Assembly (NCBI RefSeq): GCF_001644025.1
Contig: NZ_LUUK01000078.1
Coordinates: 62,001-126,000, forward strand
DNA: 64,000 nt
Direction of reading: 5' to 3'
Origin: Methylomonas koyamae
GTDB lineage: Bacteria; Pseudomonadota; Gammaproteobacteria; Methylococcales; Methylomonadaceae
Shown here: positions 45,901-55,142 of the stretch, one piece after another
Layout of the letters: each line of letters begins with the position of its first letter
Numbering within the stretch: position 1 is the stretch's first letter
The notes under the pieces: generated by a model
The model's database searches: none
Told to the model about the DNA's origin: nothing
Seen by the model: only the letters and a program-made list of their open reading frames with translations
Position numbers and translations under genes: made by a program

Positions 45901-47909
45901 CCGCGCTTGGCCGAACCGGGTTGTTCTAGCAATACATCGACCACGCCACCGACCCCGGCGGCGGGTTTGCCGTCCGGATAGCTGGTTTGCAGCAACAGTT
46001 GCAGATCGTTGTCGCCAACCGCCGCGACGGTTTTATTGAAGCGTAACGCCGGCTGGGCTTCCGACAGGGTCGCGTACAGGTTGTCGGTCAAAATCGCACT
46101 GCCGCCGGCCGTATCCTGGGCGCGCACCATCAGGGTATAAATCCATTCCTGTTCGGGTTTGGGCTGTTTGGCATCGGCTTGAGCCTCGACCGGCACCGTG
46201 AATTCGAAGCTGCCGTCGCCGTTTTCGGCCAGTTTGGCGGCGGTTTCCCACGGGTTGCTGGCATCGACGGCTTGACGCGCTTCGATCGAACTGAACAATC
46301 GCTGCGGCTGGCTCAGCGGTGCCGCGGATTTGATCTGACCAAAATAATCGTTGCCGGCCGTCAAACCGGCGCCGGCCTCGCTGACGAATTGCGGCACCTC
46401 GAATTTCTTACGGTACAGAAACACCTCGAACTTGACGTTTTGCGGTACGCCGCCGCTATAGCGCTTGGCGCGGAATTTCAAGTTGAAAGGTTGACCGGGT
46501 TGCACGCTGGAACTGCGATCCAGCCATTCCAGATAAAAAGTCGGCTTGATGTAATCGCGCACCCTGAATTCGCCGCCGTAGGCTTTTTGGTCGATCTGGG
46601 CCAGCAAGCGGTACAAGCCGGGCGTCTGTGCGGGGTCCAAATCGAAGCTGCCGGAAAACGAACCGAAATCGGTCAACAGGGTTTGGCCTTGCAAACCGGT
46701 GGCGTTGCCGTCGGCGCGCAGCAACGAAACGTCGGTTTGCCTGGATTGAAACGCCGGTATTTGCAACCGTCCATCCTGCATGTTGCGGACGATACCCTTG
46801 TAGAAAAAGGTTTCGCCGGGCTTGAAGATCGGCCGGTCGGTCATGACAAACACCGCGTCGTCCTTGGCCTGAGTCGGTAGAAAGTCCGTCGCGGTCAGCG
46901 CGGTGCGCGGTGCTTCGCCCGGCTTGCCGGCCGGCGCATCGACCCTGACCAGCAATTTGCCGTCTAGAATTCCGTCGGGGTTGTCGAAACGCAATTCGCC
47001 GACGGCATCGGAAGCACCCGGGATCGCCCGCCAACGCCCACGGCCGTCGCGAACGCTGACCTTGGCGCCGGCCACCGGTTGCAGATCGCGGTTCATCGTC
47101 CGCACCAGCAATTGCTCGCTGGATTGCTTGACCTGTACCGCCAGACTGCTGACCTGAATCAAGCATTGCGCCTCGGTTTTGCCTTGCACGGCCTGCAATA
47201 AATAAAGGCCGTCCGGCAAGGGCTCGAGCGCGACTTGCCTAACCTTGTAACGGTTTTCACTCCAGGCGTCTTCGTTAAACCACCAGCCCAAGTCATGGGT
47301 TTGCCGGCCGTTGCGTTGCAAATCCAGATAGCTTTCCCTGACGACGCTAAAACCTTTAGGCGCCGCGACCAAAATCTGTTGCGGCACCGAGACCAGCGGT
47401 TTTTCGGTGACGGTCAATACCGAGCCGCTAAAGTTGCTTTCTTTCAACGCCTTGCGGAACTCCACATCCAACAGGCCGCGCAACAGCTTCAACGGCGATT
47501 GGGCGTTATTCAGACCCTTGGCGAAATAGTGGCCCGGATTGAGTTCGTTAACGGGTTGTTCGTAACTGCGACTGACATTGAATTGACCATCCAAAAAATT
47601 TTCCAGGTTGTCGGCCTTCAATACCCGAAGCAACATGGGCTGGTCGGTGACGGTGTAATCGAGGCGTACGGCCGGCGACTCGGTATTGGAAAAGCTGCGC
47701 TCGGCGGTCAGGTAAAAGGGACTCCCGGCCCAGGCTGGTCCGGCGCAAGCCAGCGTCAGCAACCCGGCGAGGGTCCAGCATAGCCCGATTGAGAGCGCTG
47801 CGACGCGCGGATTATCGGGGACCGCGGCCGGACAAGTTGAAAATACCCATCGAGCGAAAGCTCGAATCGACGAGTCCGCCCGTCTACCTGGACCGAAAAT
47901 ATCCAACAT
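42930..47909 (-). CDS. Bacterial alpha-2-macroglobulin (large protease-trapping protein)
   Basis: 1659 residues, the size of E. coli YfhM (about 1650). The repeated macroglobulin beta-domains are followed by the thioester domain with the intact CxEQ motif at Cys1156 (YPYGCTEQLA) and the receptor-like C-terminal domain. Bacterial members trap proteases in the periplasm. The start ATG 47909 has a strong GGAGGAAGGGAC site. The N-terminal hydrophobic stretch (about residues 42-62) ends AWAGS, an ordinary signal-peptidase site; the TLAC before it is a poor lipobox, so this protein is probably soluble rather than lipidated as YfhM is. The usual partner pbpC is not adjacent; phosphoglucomutase is upstream. 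Confidence 0.9.
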   Translation of the reverse strand: MLDIFGPGRRADSSIRAFARWVFSTCPAAVPDNPRVAALSIGLCWTLAGLLTLACAGPAWAGSPFYLTAERSFSNTESPAVRLDYTVTDQPMLLRVLKADNLENFLDGQFNVSRSYEQPVNELNPGHYFAKGLNNAQSPLKLLRGLLDVEFRKALKESNFSGSVLTVTEKPLVSVPQQILVAAPKGFSVVRESYLDLQRNGRQTHDLGWWFNEDAWSENRYKVRQVALEPLPDGLYLLQAVQGKTEAQCLIQVSSLAVQVKQSSEQLLVRTMNRDLQPVAGAKVSVRDGRGRWRAIPGASDAVGELRFDNPDGILDGKLLVRVDAPAGKPGEAPRTALTATDFLPTQAKDDAVFVMTDRPIFKPGETFFYKGIVRNMQDGRLQIPAFQSRQTDVSLLRADGNATGLQGQTLLTDFGSFSGSFDLDPAQTPGLYRLLAQIDQKAYGGEFRVRDYIKPTFYLEWLDRSSSVQPGQPFNLKFRAKRYSGGVPQNVKFEVFLYRKKFEVPQFVSEAGAGLTAGNDYFGQIKSAAPLSQPQRLFSSIEARQAVDASNPWETAAKLAENGDGSFEFTVPVEAQADAKQPKPEQEWIYTLMVRAQDTAGGSAILTDNLYATLSEAQPALRFNKTVAAVGDNDLQLLLQTSYPDGKPAAGVGGVVDVLLEQPGSAKRGLVKLEFQTDERGQQVLTIPALQQYGRLSAVARLETLAGRVMNHAAESQAATLIVAGSGGEAVADNPELELYTPTTILSPGEQARIFALLPKAWGNNERGAIWETVAGAKLFDSRSAQVQGRSRWFDVTAKPEFGTGFYHTVTVPVAGGKFKEQTLGFRIVPWDKRLQIAIEPAQAEAEPLKPTQIKLQVKRADGTPAADTELAVSIVDHAVYAVQAEFRPGIFDFFYPLQRSNLSTFYSDDLQGYGYADLLRKPNFALSALKSQSKLAKKAMRDTAGWFPHVVTDANGVAAIDVDMPANVTEWLVTAVASDKDGRLGETTGQFRTKTDIAVDTVGPQFLRGGDEVELAVKLINHLADPVKLTGDLSLSESLQRQSGELAWAAELAGKAEQLWPLRLRAAVESGNASLRVGLTAPAPVKVGGTETFDLPIQPAALPQVYAAERRDGGLHFDIPEPAQAKQLTVRVNSGLLGAALQAAAMLAQYPYGCTEQLAHSTVPNLVLLDLIERAGLKAEQLGPLEKPLQRAKQNAALGIRKLIQNQKADGGFGLWPNDSAASVPVTLIAMQALKYAEELKIDGAASAYGKGVVWLEQQAASNQASDGFTLAGYTAATYIYQGPWQQQADFVSRVYADDRAGIADLTAALRLVTAYRTISWHSFNQALQDKSDLQKRLVTRLQQALDAIDPGAYQSERGELYGRLGFGFGLPSVVSEGLGVLFTAGELPQALETKLKRLLLQTQQHGYWTSTYDTAQVIFNTRELLSKEAAAAQNAKARSLKASAAGRVLGNLNRIPGGYLGRFDSLPAAGELTDIRIAELNDTDVASASLQVDVPYPAVSARAAGLTVERAFRRITSSGNESIDLNQPLSLGDVVISELRIKRNDEPGRLPTGSEFVVVEDGIPALAEGQENDQTYLADAKLQASDDSYWANVKETQRYPDRIVRVAKLQPGGDLTLYQVWKVGRPGNAAIPPASGFDMYNEAVSGNSPAGRVIAR

Positions 47910-48143
47910 GTCCCTTCCTCCCCGTTCTATCGCCCGAACTTCGAATGCGCCGCATTCGACGCTGCGTTAACAGCAAAGCCGCCGGCGCCAATCGCGACGG
48001 CGATACCTAACCCGCCAACTGCGTCGGCCGGCTTTTGGCCGTTAATGTTAGCAGGCCGAAGCGCGGCTTGCCGCGTTCGACCCGAGGAGAAAACCGCGCC
48101 GCTCGGCACCGACCCAAATTCCGGGGCGCCTGAAAACGCCGAA

Positions 48144-49781
<1,638 letters not shown>

Positions 49782-49850
49782 CTACCCTTTGTTTTACCGC
49801 GTTTCGAAAGGGTTAAATTACACCAAAACCCCGGTTATTTACAGATTGCC

Positions 49851-50402
49851 ATGCTGAAGAAAAAATTATCGAAAGTTTTTGTCCTAATTGGCTGTCTAGG
49901 GTCCTCGGTAAGTCTGGCATCGGACGTCTGGCTGCTGGTCGATACCGAAAAGCTGAACATGGAGGTCAAGAAAGGTGAAAAAACGCTTGCCGTGCTGGAA
50001 AACATCGCCATCGGCCGTAGCGGCGCGGGCAAGAAAAGCCATCGCGGCGACGATGTGACACCGCTCGGCAACTACCGTATCGGCTGGATCAATCAGAAAA
50101 GCTCGTTTCGTAAGTTTTTCGGCTTGACCTATCCGGATGTCGACCACGCCGACGAAGCCTTGAAACAAGGCAAAATCGATTTGGGCACCTACGAAGCCAT
50201 CGCCCGGGCGCATACTGCCGGCCAAATTCCGCCGCAAAACACCGAATTGGGAGGTCAGATTGGTATCCATGGCTTGGGTAGTGCCAATCTCGCCATTCAT
50301 AAAACCACAAACTGGACACACGGATGTATCGCATTGACTAACGAACAAATAGACTTGTTGAGTCAATGGGTGGAAAAAGGGACGCTTGTCACCGTGAAAT
50401 AA
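49851..50402 (+). CDS. L,D-transpeptidase family protein
   Basis: 183 residues from ATG 49851 (MLKKKLSKVFVLIG), which gives a proper signal peptide; an in-frame extension to 49737 overlaps the pgm start and is not credible. The YkuD catalytic domain has IGIHGLGSAN and the active-site pattern H-x11-THGCIALTNE with the nucleophilic cysteine. Such enzymes make 3-3 cross-links or attach lipoproteins to peptidoglycan. It is followed 85 bp later by an Lpp-like lipoprotein gene in the same direction. Confidence 0.88.
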   Translation: MLKKKLSKVFVLIGCLGSSVSLASDVWLLVDTEKLNMEVKKGEKTLAVLENIAIGRSGAGKKSHRGDDVTPLGNYRIGWINQKSSFRKFFGLTYPDVDHADEALKQGKIDLGTYEAIARAHTAGQIPPQNTELGGQIGIHGLGSANLAIHKTTNWTHGCIALTNEQIDLLSQWVEKGTLVTVK

Positions 50403-50487
50403 TGTTGGTAAAAACCAAAAAAATGTTGGACAATTGCCACCGTTTTTTCATTTTATTTTTTGAAACCACAATCAAGGGGAAAACACC

Positions 50488-50766
50488 ATGATGAAAGCCA
50501 TTAAATTATCAGCAGTTGTTGCCGTTGCAGCTCTGGCTACTGGTTGCGCCAGCACTTCAGATATCGAAAACCTGCAAGGTCAAATCGACAGCCTGAAACC
50601 ACAAGTTTCCGCTGCCTCTGCTGACGCCGCTTCCGCCAAAGCTGCCGCTGCCGAAGCTGCTGCTAAAGCTGCCGCTGCCGAAGCCGCTGCTAACCGTGCC
50701 GCTCAATATGCTCAAGATACCAACAGCAAATTGGACCGCATGTTCAAAAAATCACAACACAAATAA
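50488..50766 (+). CDS. Lpp/OprI-like alanine-zipper murein lipoprotein
   Basis: 92 residues. The signal peptide ends LATGCAS, the same lipobox as Pseudomonas OprI. The mature chain is a continuous Ala-rich heptad coil (residues about 25-80, full of AAAAEAAAK-type repeats) ending in a C-terminal Lys, the residue by which Lpp is joined to peptidoglycan. The start has AAGGGG upstream, with two ATGs in a row. A perfect 17-bp terminator follows. A TTGGACA element at about 50426 may be its -35 box. It lies between two L,D-transpeptidase genes, one of which may make the linkage. Confidence 0.88.
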   Translation: MMKAIKLSAVVAVAALATGCASTSDIENLQGQIDSLKPQVSAASADAASAKAAAAEAAAKAAAAEAAANRAAQYAQDTNSKLDRMFKKSQHK

Positions 50767-50790
50767 GCTTTATTATTTGAGTTGCCGATT

Positions 50791-50829
50791 AAAAAAGCCC
50801 GTGAACCGAAAGGTTCACGGGCTTTTTTT
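50791..50829. terminator. Strong bidirectional intrinsic terminator
   Basis: A 17-base stem (50791-50807 against 50812-50828, core GCCCGTGAACC/GGTTCACGGGC) with a 4-base loop, A-run on the left and T-run on the right. It ends the Lpp-like gene and the convergent L,D-transpeptidase gene. Confidence 0.95.
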
Positions 50830-50847
50830 GTTGTCCCGAGTTAGCGG

Positions 50848-51810
50848 TCAGTGCGCCTGACTTTGTACGATAGCCGGCGTTTGCACGGGTCTCTCGTAAA
50901 TCGCAATCGGAATGCCGCTGGCTTTTTCGAGAGCGGCTTTCAAAATCGCCCCCTTGATGACCGGCATCTTGCCGCCATTGGCTTGTTCGATTAAATCCAA
51001 TGCCACATGCAAGCGCTGCTCGAAAGTCGCGGGCGTCTCTTCCATTTGCGGATAGGTTTCCAGATACAAGGTATCGTGATACCAGCCAACCTTGATCGGC
51101 TGATTGACAATATTGACCGTGGTACCGGTTTTCACCATCGGGAAGAACTGCTCGATATCGGCGGGATACATCCTGATGCAGCCATGGCTGACGCGCATGC
51201 CGACGCCATTGGTTTTGTTGGTGCTATGGATCAAATAACCGGGAATGCCCAGGCGAAACGCGTACAACCCCAACGGGTTGTCGGGACCGGGCGGGTAATA
51301 CGGCTCCAGAACGTCGCCATCGGCCAAATGTTCGGCAATGATGGACTTAGGCGGCGTCCACGATGGCCGCTCGGTTTTACCGAGAATCCGGGTTTTGCCA
51401 AGCGGCGTTTTCCAGTCGTCCTCCCTGCCTATGCCGATCGCATACGTCACTACCTTGGTAGCGTCCGGAAAGTAGTAAATTCGCATTTCCGGCAAATTGA
51501 TCACAATCCCTTCGCGGGGCGCGTTAGGCAGTAAAAAACTGCTGGGAATACGCACCTGAGCGCCGGCGCCCGGCAACCAGCGGTCGACATAAGGGTTGGC
51601 CAACACAATTTGATCCTGCCCCAGCCTGAAATTGACGGCGATATCGATCAACGTGTCTTCTTGTTTGGCCGCAACATATTTGACCTCGTGCGGCGGATTG
51701 CCGATCAGGCTATCGCCTGGCCGGTCCGGCGGCGGCAAGGTCAAGGCCGAGGCCGACGGGACGGCCGCGACCACACCTATCAACAGGCTTATCAATAATC
51801 GGGTTTTCAT
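50848..51810 (-). CDS. L,D-transpeptidase with LysM-like domain (ErfK/YbiS type)
   Basis: 320 residues. A signal peptide (MKTRLLISLLIGVVAAVPSASA), a LysM-like peptidoglycan-binding segment (about 42-95), and a YkuD domain (about 98-235) with GYLIHSTNK and the catalytic VSHGCIRMYPADIE are followed by a C-terminal extension. This arrangement is that of ErfK, YbiS and YcfS, which attach Lpp to peptidoglycan in E. coli. Its start overlaps the rdgC stop by 4 bp, so it is translated with rdgC, an unexpected partner. The Lpp-like gene is just across the shared terminator. Confidence 0.92.
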   Translation of the reverse strand: MKTRLLISLLIGVVAAVPSASALTLPPPDRPGDSLIGNPPHEVKYVAAKQEDTLIDIAVNFRLGQDQIVLANPYVDRWLPGAGAQVRIPSSFLLPNAPREGIVINLPEMRIYYFPDATKVVTYAIGIGREDDWKTPLGKTRILGKTERPSWTPPKSIIAEHLADGDVLEPYYPPGPDNPLGLYAFRLGIPGYLIHSTNKTNGVGMRVSHGCIRMYPADIEQFFPMVKTGTTVNIVNQPIKVGWYHDTLYLETYPQMEETPATFEQRLHVALDLIEQANGGKMPVIKGAILKAALEKASGIPIAIYERPVQTPAIVQSQAH

Positions 51811-52718
51811 TGAACCTTACCTTCAACGTTAAATAATTCGAGCAGACGCGGCAGGAACTGGGCAAGTTCCGCTGTCATAATCGAAAAATCGGCATCGAAT
51901 TGCTCGACTTCGTCGAACGCCTCGATACTCGCGGCTTGTTCCTGCACTAAATCCAGGAATTTCAGGCGCTTAATCGCCAAATTCTCGTCGAGCACAAACG
52001 ATAGCCTATCCGTCCAATTCATCGCTAATTTAATGACTTGTTTTCCGGTATCCAAATGATTTTTGATCTCCGGCAAACCCAGGTCGTGGCGCTTGCAGCG
52101 AATAATTGCGCCCTCTTCCTCGGGTGATCGCAATTCGCATTCGTCTTCGATGACAATGTCACCAGGGGCTTGGTTTGATAGCAGCCACCGGGTCATCACG
52201 CTGGAGGCCATGCCGTTGCCGGCAATCGGCGTCACCGGCAACGAGCCCAGGCATTTGCGTAACAGGCTCAATAAGTCCTCGGCTTTCTTCGCCGAGGCAG
52301 CGTCAACAACCAGCCAACCACCTCGACTGTCGATGTAGGCATAGGTCTTTTTGGAAAAGGAAAAGGCTCTCGGCAATAAATCAAAAATTAATTCGTCCTT
52401 CAGCCGACTGCGTTCCTTGGCCGGCAGTTTGCGAGCTTCGCGCTCTTCGATTTCAGTAATCCGATCCTGTAGCATCTCGTTAACGACCGAACCGGGAACC
52501 ACCTTTTCCTCTTTCTTGGCGCAAACCATCAAAAAGCCATTGTTGACATGCGCGAGGTCGTCGGACGCCCGCCCCAACGGCGAAGTCCAGCCGAAACTGA
52601 AGGTGTCGTGGCTACCACATGGCTTGAAAGGAGACTCAGCCAGTTTTTGTTGCACGGCGTCGGCGGACAACTCGAACGGCTCGGAAAACCGATAGACGGC
52701 AAGATTCTTAAACCACAT
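51807..52718 (-). CDS. rdgC: Recombination-associated protein RdgC
   Basis: 303 residues, the standard length. RdgC forms a ring around DNA and limits RecA loading. The N-terminal MWFKNLAVYRF, the GWTSPLG motif near residue 45, DSRGGWLVVDAASAKKAEDL, and the C-terminal DADFSIMTAELAQFLPRLLE all match. The 3' end overlaps the L,D-transpeptidase start by 4 bp. Confidence 0.95.
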   Translation of the reverse strand: MWFKNLAVYRFSEPFELSADAVQQKLAESPFKPCGSHDTFSFGWTSPLGRASDDLAHVNNGFLMVCAKKEEKVVPGSVVNEMLQDRITEIEEREARKLPAKERSRLKDELIFDLLPRAFSFSKKTYAYIDSRGGWLVVDAASAKKAEDLLSLLRKCLGSLPVTPIAGNGMASSVMTRWLLSNQAPGDIVIEDECELRSPEEEGAIIRCKRHDLGLPEIKNHLDTGKQVIKLAMNWTDRLSFVLDENLAIKRLKFLDLVQEQAASIEAFDEVEQFDADFSIMTAELAQFLPRLLELFNVEGKVQ

Positions 52719-53199
52719 GAAAAGACTCTGTCAAAAACCGGCCATTATCGCAAATTTGTTGAATCCTTAGAACTGGCCAATTGGGGAAACCGCCGAATCG
52801 TCCAAGTCGGACGGATCGCTTCATTATCAGTTATTCACATTTAGCCATTAAAGACGAGACTGTAAAAAAGCTTGACAAAATAACTCGTTGAATTCAAAAG
52901 AGTAAAGACAAACCATTGATAAATAATGTATTTTTATTGGCCAATTTCTGTACAATTTAAGCTCGCTTCAGGAAAACCGGGGAATTCGACCGGAAATCGC
53001 CGCTCAACTCACAGACTTATCCACAGCTTCTGTGACTATCCGGACTTTTCCCTGCCGGGGCAATCATTTATCGGCGACAACTCCCTGACTATCCTAAAGC
53101 GCCGGACAAAACCTGACCGTGGCTTTCCATCAGGTTTGTTAAGATATGCCGAACACGGCACTCCGGCCGCCGTCTGTCGGCCGCAACTGGGACGACACC
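52719..53199. promoter_or_regulatory. Divergent intergenic region between rdgC and the small membrane protein gene
   Basis: 481 bases with no convincing gene. The middle (about 52840-52970) is AT-rich and has a TTGACA at 52874 and a TACAAT-like -10 box at about 52958, in the plus direction, which could serve darP. Further on is a consensus DnaA box inside an inverted repeat (53009-53035). The rdgC promoter should be in the left part. Short frames crossing it have no ribosome-binding site. Confidence 0.5.
53009..53035. promoter_or_regulatory. DnaA box (TTATCCACA) inside a TCACAGA/TCTGTGA inverted repeat
   Basis: TCACAGA (53009-53015) and TCTGTGA (53029-53035) are exact inverted copies; the 13 bases between contain TTATCCACA (53017-53025), the consensus DnaA-binding nonamer. 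A single box does not make an origin, but it could put the downstream membrane protein/darP genes under DnaA control. Confidence 0.45.
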
Positions 53200-53382
53200 A
53201 TGCTTTCCACTTGGGAAAATCTGCTAATTGGCGCCTTGGCGCTTTTGATTTTATTCTGGATGCAACCCGGCATCAAAGCCGCGTTGGCCCGCAGCCGGCA
53301 AGCACCATCCGACTGGGGCGGCTTGATCGTGCCGCTCGTCATGGTCGTGATGTTTGTGCTGTTCCTCATCGCAATGGTTTGA
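53200..53382 (+). CDS. Small two-helix membrane protein
   Basis: 60 residues from ATG 53200 (MLSTWENLLIGALALLIL). Two hydrophobic helices (about residues 7-22 and 41-60) flank a short basic/polar linker (KAALARSRQAPSDWGG). I do not recognise a family. The frame is open upstream to 53146, but those 18 residues are not membrane-like. It ends 1 bp before the darP start, so the two are one operon. Confidence 0.65.
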   Translation: MLSTWENLLIGALALLILFWMQPGIKAALARSRQAPSDWGGLIVPLVMVVMFVLFLIAMV

Positions 53383-53383
53383 A

Positions 53384-53968
53384 ATGAACGAAGAATTTTA
53401 TCTGGAAGACGAAGACGACGAAGTCGAGTATTACGCGGTACGCCCAAACAAGACGCGCATCAAAAAGGAAATCGCCGAAGTGTTTGCGATGGCCGAGGAA
53501 ATCTGTGGCTTGTCGGCAGCCCAAATCGCCGAATTCGAGCTGCCGGAACCGATAGAGCAAGCCTTGCGTGATGCCGGCAAAATGGGGCAAAACGCCGCCA
53601 AGAAGCGTCTGCTGAAATACATCACCGCGCGAATGCGCGAGCTCGATACCGACGCGATCCGCGAAAAGCTGGACCGCCTCAAAAACCGCAGCGCCCATGC
53701 GGTGCGCGAGCACCACCAGGCCGAACGCTGGCGCGACGCATTATTGGCCGACTCCGGTAACGGTCAAATTACCGAATTGGTCGGCGAATATCCGGACGCC
53801 GACACCCAGCATCTGCGTCAGTTGCAACGCAATGCTCAGAAAGAAGCGAAGGATGGCAAACCGCCGAAGGCCGCAAGGCAGCTGTATCAATACTTGAAAC
53901 AGCTGATCGCCGATGCCGGCGCGGCCTACCAAAGCGAATCCGACGACGACACCGAAAGCATCGAATGA
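53384..53968 (+). CDS. darP: Ribosome biogenesis factor DarP (YjgA)
   Basis: 194 residues, highly charged, with an acidic N-terminus (YLEDEDDEVEYYAVRPNKTR) and the helical DUF615 body (IKKEIAEVFAMAEEICGL; AAKKRLLKYITARMRELD). It associates with 50S precursors during late assembly. The start ATG 53384 directly follows the small membrane protein gene. It converges on mtgA with a 17 bp gap. Confidence 0.92.
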   Translation: MNEEFYLEDEDDEVEYYAVRPNKTRIKKEIAEVFAMAEEICGLSAAQIAEFELPEPIEQALRDAGKMGQNAAKKRLLKYITARMRELDTDAIREKLDRLKNRSAHAVREHHQAERWRDALLADSGNGQITELVGEYPDADTQHLRQLQRNAQKEAKDGKPPKAARQLYQYLKQLIADAGAAYQSESDDDTESIE

Positions 53969-53985
53969 GCCCGAACGGGTCCGCC

Positions 53986-54765
53986 TCAGCGACCCGCCAC
54001 GCGCATTTGCGCCAATATCCAGCTCTGCCGCCTAGCGACATAAGCGCTGGGTCTATCGGCTTTCAGCAGTAGAGGATTCGGCAGCGTCGCGGCCAACAAT
54101 GCGGCTTGCGCCGGCGTCATCTGTTGGGCGGGAACGCCGAAATAACGGCGGCTGGCCGCTTCGACGCCGAATAAATGATCGCCGAATTCGGCGATGTTCA
54201 AATAGATCTCGAGTATCCGCTGTTTGCTCCAGAACGCCTCGATCAGCACGGTAAACCAAATCTCCAGTGCCTTTCTGGTCCAATTTCGGGCCGGACTCAG
54301 AAACAAATTTTTCGCGACTTGCTGACTGATCGTGCTGGCGCCCCGCAGCTTGCCACCGCGCGCATGGTGCGACCATGCCTTGCCGATCGCCTCGACATCG
54401 AAGCCGTTGTGCTGAAAAAACAATTGATCTTCCGAAGCCACCACCGCCGCATAGGCATGCGGGGATATACGCCCGCCGTCGACCCACTGCTGGGAGATCG
54501 GCCGATAGTCCTTGCCTGCCTGCCAATCTTCCCAATGCCGGTTCAACATGAAAGCCGAGGTTGGCGGCGGTAAGTAGCGCAATACCGCGACGCTCAGCAC
54601 CGACCCCACGACGAAAGCGGCAATCGCATAGCCGAATCCCCGTTTCAGAGAACGCCACCAAGATGAAGCCGCGGCCGGCCGAAAGCGGCGGGCCGGGGTG
54701 CGGTAACGTTCGGGATGTCGGAAATGTCTCAAGCTAAGTTCGGCGGCGGTAAATTTCCCGGACAT
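53986..54765 (-). CDS. mtgA: Monofunctional biosynthetic peptidoglycan transglycosylase
   Basis: 259 residues. A basic cytoplasmic tail, one transmembrane helix (about residues 45-65) and the GT51 domain. Its conserved motifs are present: ASEDQLFFQHNGFD with the catalytic Glu, GASTISQQVAKNLFL, RKALEIWFTVLIE and KQRILEIYLN. It polymerises lipid II into glycan strands. The N-terminus is some 20 residues longer than usual, so an internal start is possible. Confidence 0.93.
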   Translation of the reverse strand: MSGKFTAAELSLRHFRHPERYRTPARRFRPAAASSWWRSLKRGFGYAIAAFVVGSVLSVAVLRYLPPPTSAFMLNRHWEDWQAGKDYRPISQQWVDGGRISPHAYAAVVASEDQLFFQHNGFDVEAIGKAWSHHARGGKLRGASTISQQVAKNLFLSPARNWTRKALEIWFTVLIEAFWSKQRILEIYLNIAEFGDHLFGVEAASRRYFGVPAQQMTPAQAALLAATLPNPLLLKADRPSAYVARRQSWILAQMRVAGR

Positions 54766-55142
54766 TATCCATGATTCGCGCCAGAGCGACCGAAGTGCGG
54801 GAAATGCCGCTACGATTTGTATTTTTTACGGAATTTAACATAGTTTTTAACGAATTCCGTGTCGATCGGCCTAGGCATGGCGCATCGCGCTTGGCCTGGT
54901 TGTTTTGGCATACCACTTGCTAAATTAAAGGCGGCATCAAGGATGTTAAGTTCTCTCCCCCGTGAACATGGAAAACAACGACGCCAAGGAATACCTGGAT
55001 AAAAGCTTGGACATCGGCTTTTATCCAGGCAGGGACGACCCATCGTGCCATCCGCACCCATTCCCAAACATAACAATCCAATCTCGGTCCTCGCGCCGAT
55101 TCGCAGTATCATCCGAACTTTGCGATTTCGTCCTAGACCGCC
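54766..55142. promoter_or_regulatory. Intergenic region upstream of the dicarboxylate symporter with a 13-bp perfect hairpin
   Basis: 377 bases with no convincing gene. CCTGGATAAAAGC (54994-55006) and GCTTTTATCCAGG (55017-55029) are exact inverted copies around a 10-base loop, 114 bp before the symporter ATG. No T-run follows, so it is more likely a leader-RNA structure or binding site than a terminator. The rest of the stretch shows nothing I can name. Confidence 0.5.

Noticed and set aside
53009-53035. Possible Crp site (TCACA and TGTGA present)
   Set aside because: The half-sites are in the reverse order and 17 bases apart; a Crp site needs TGTGA-N6-TCACA.
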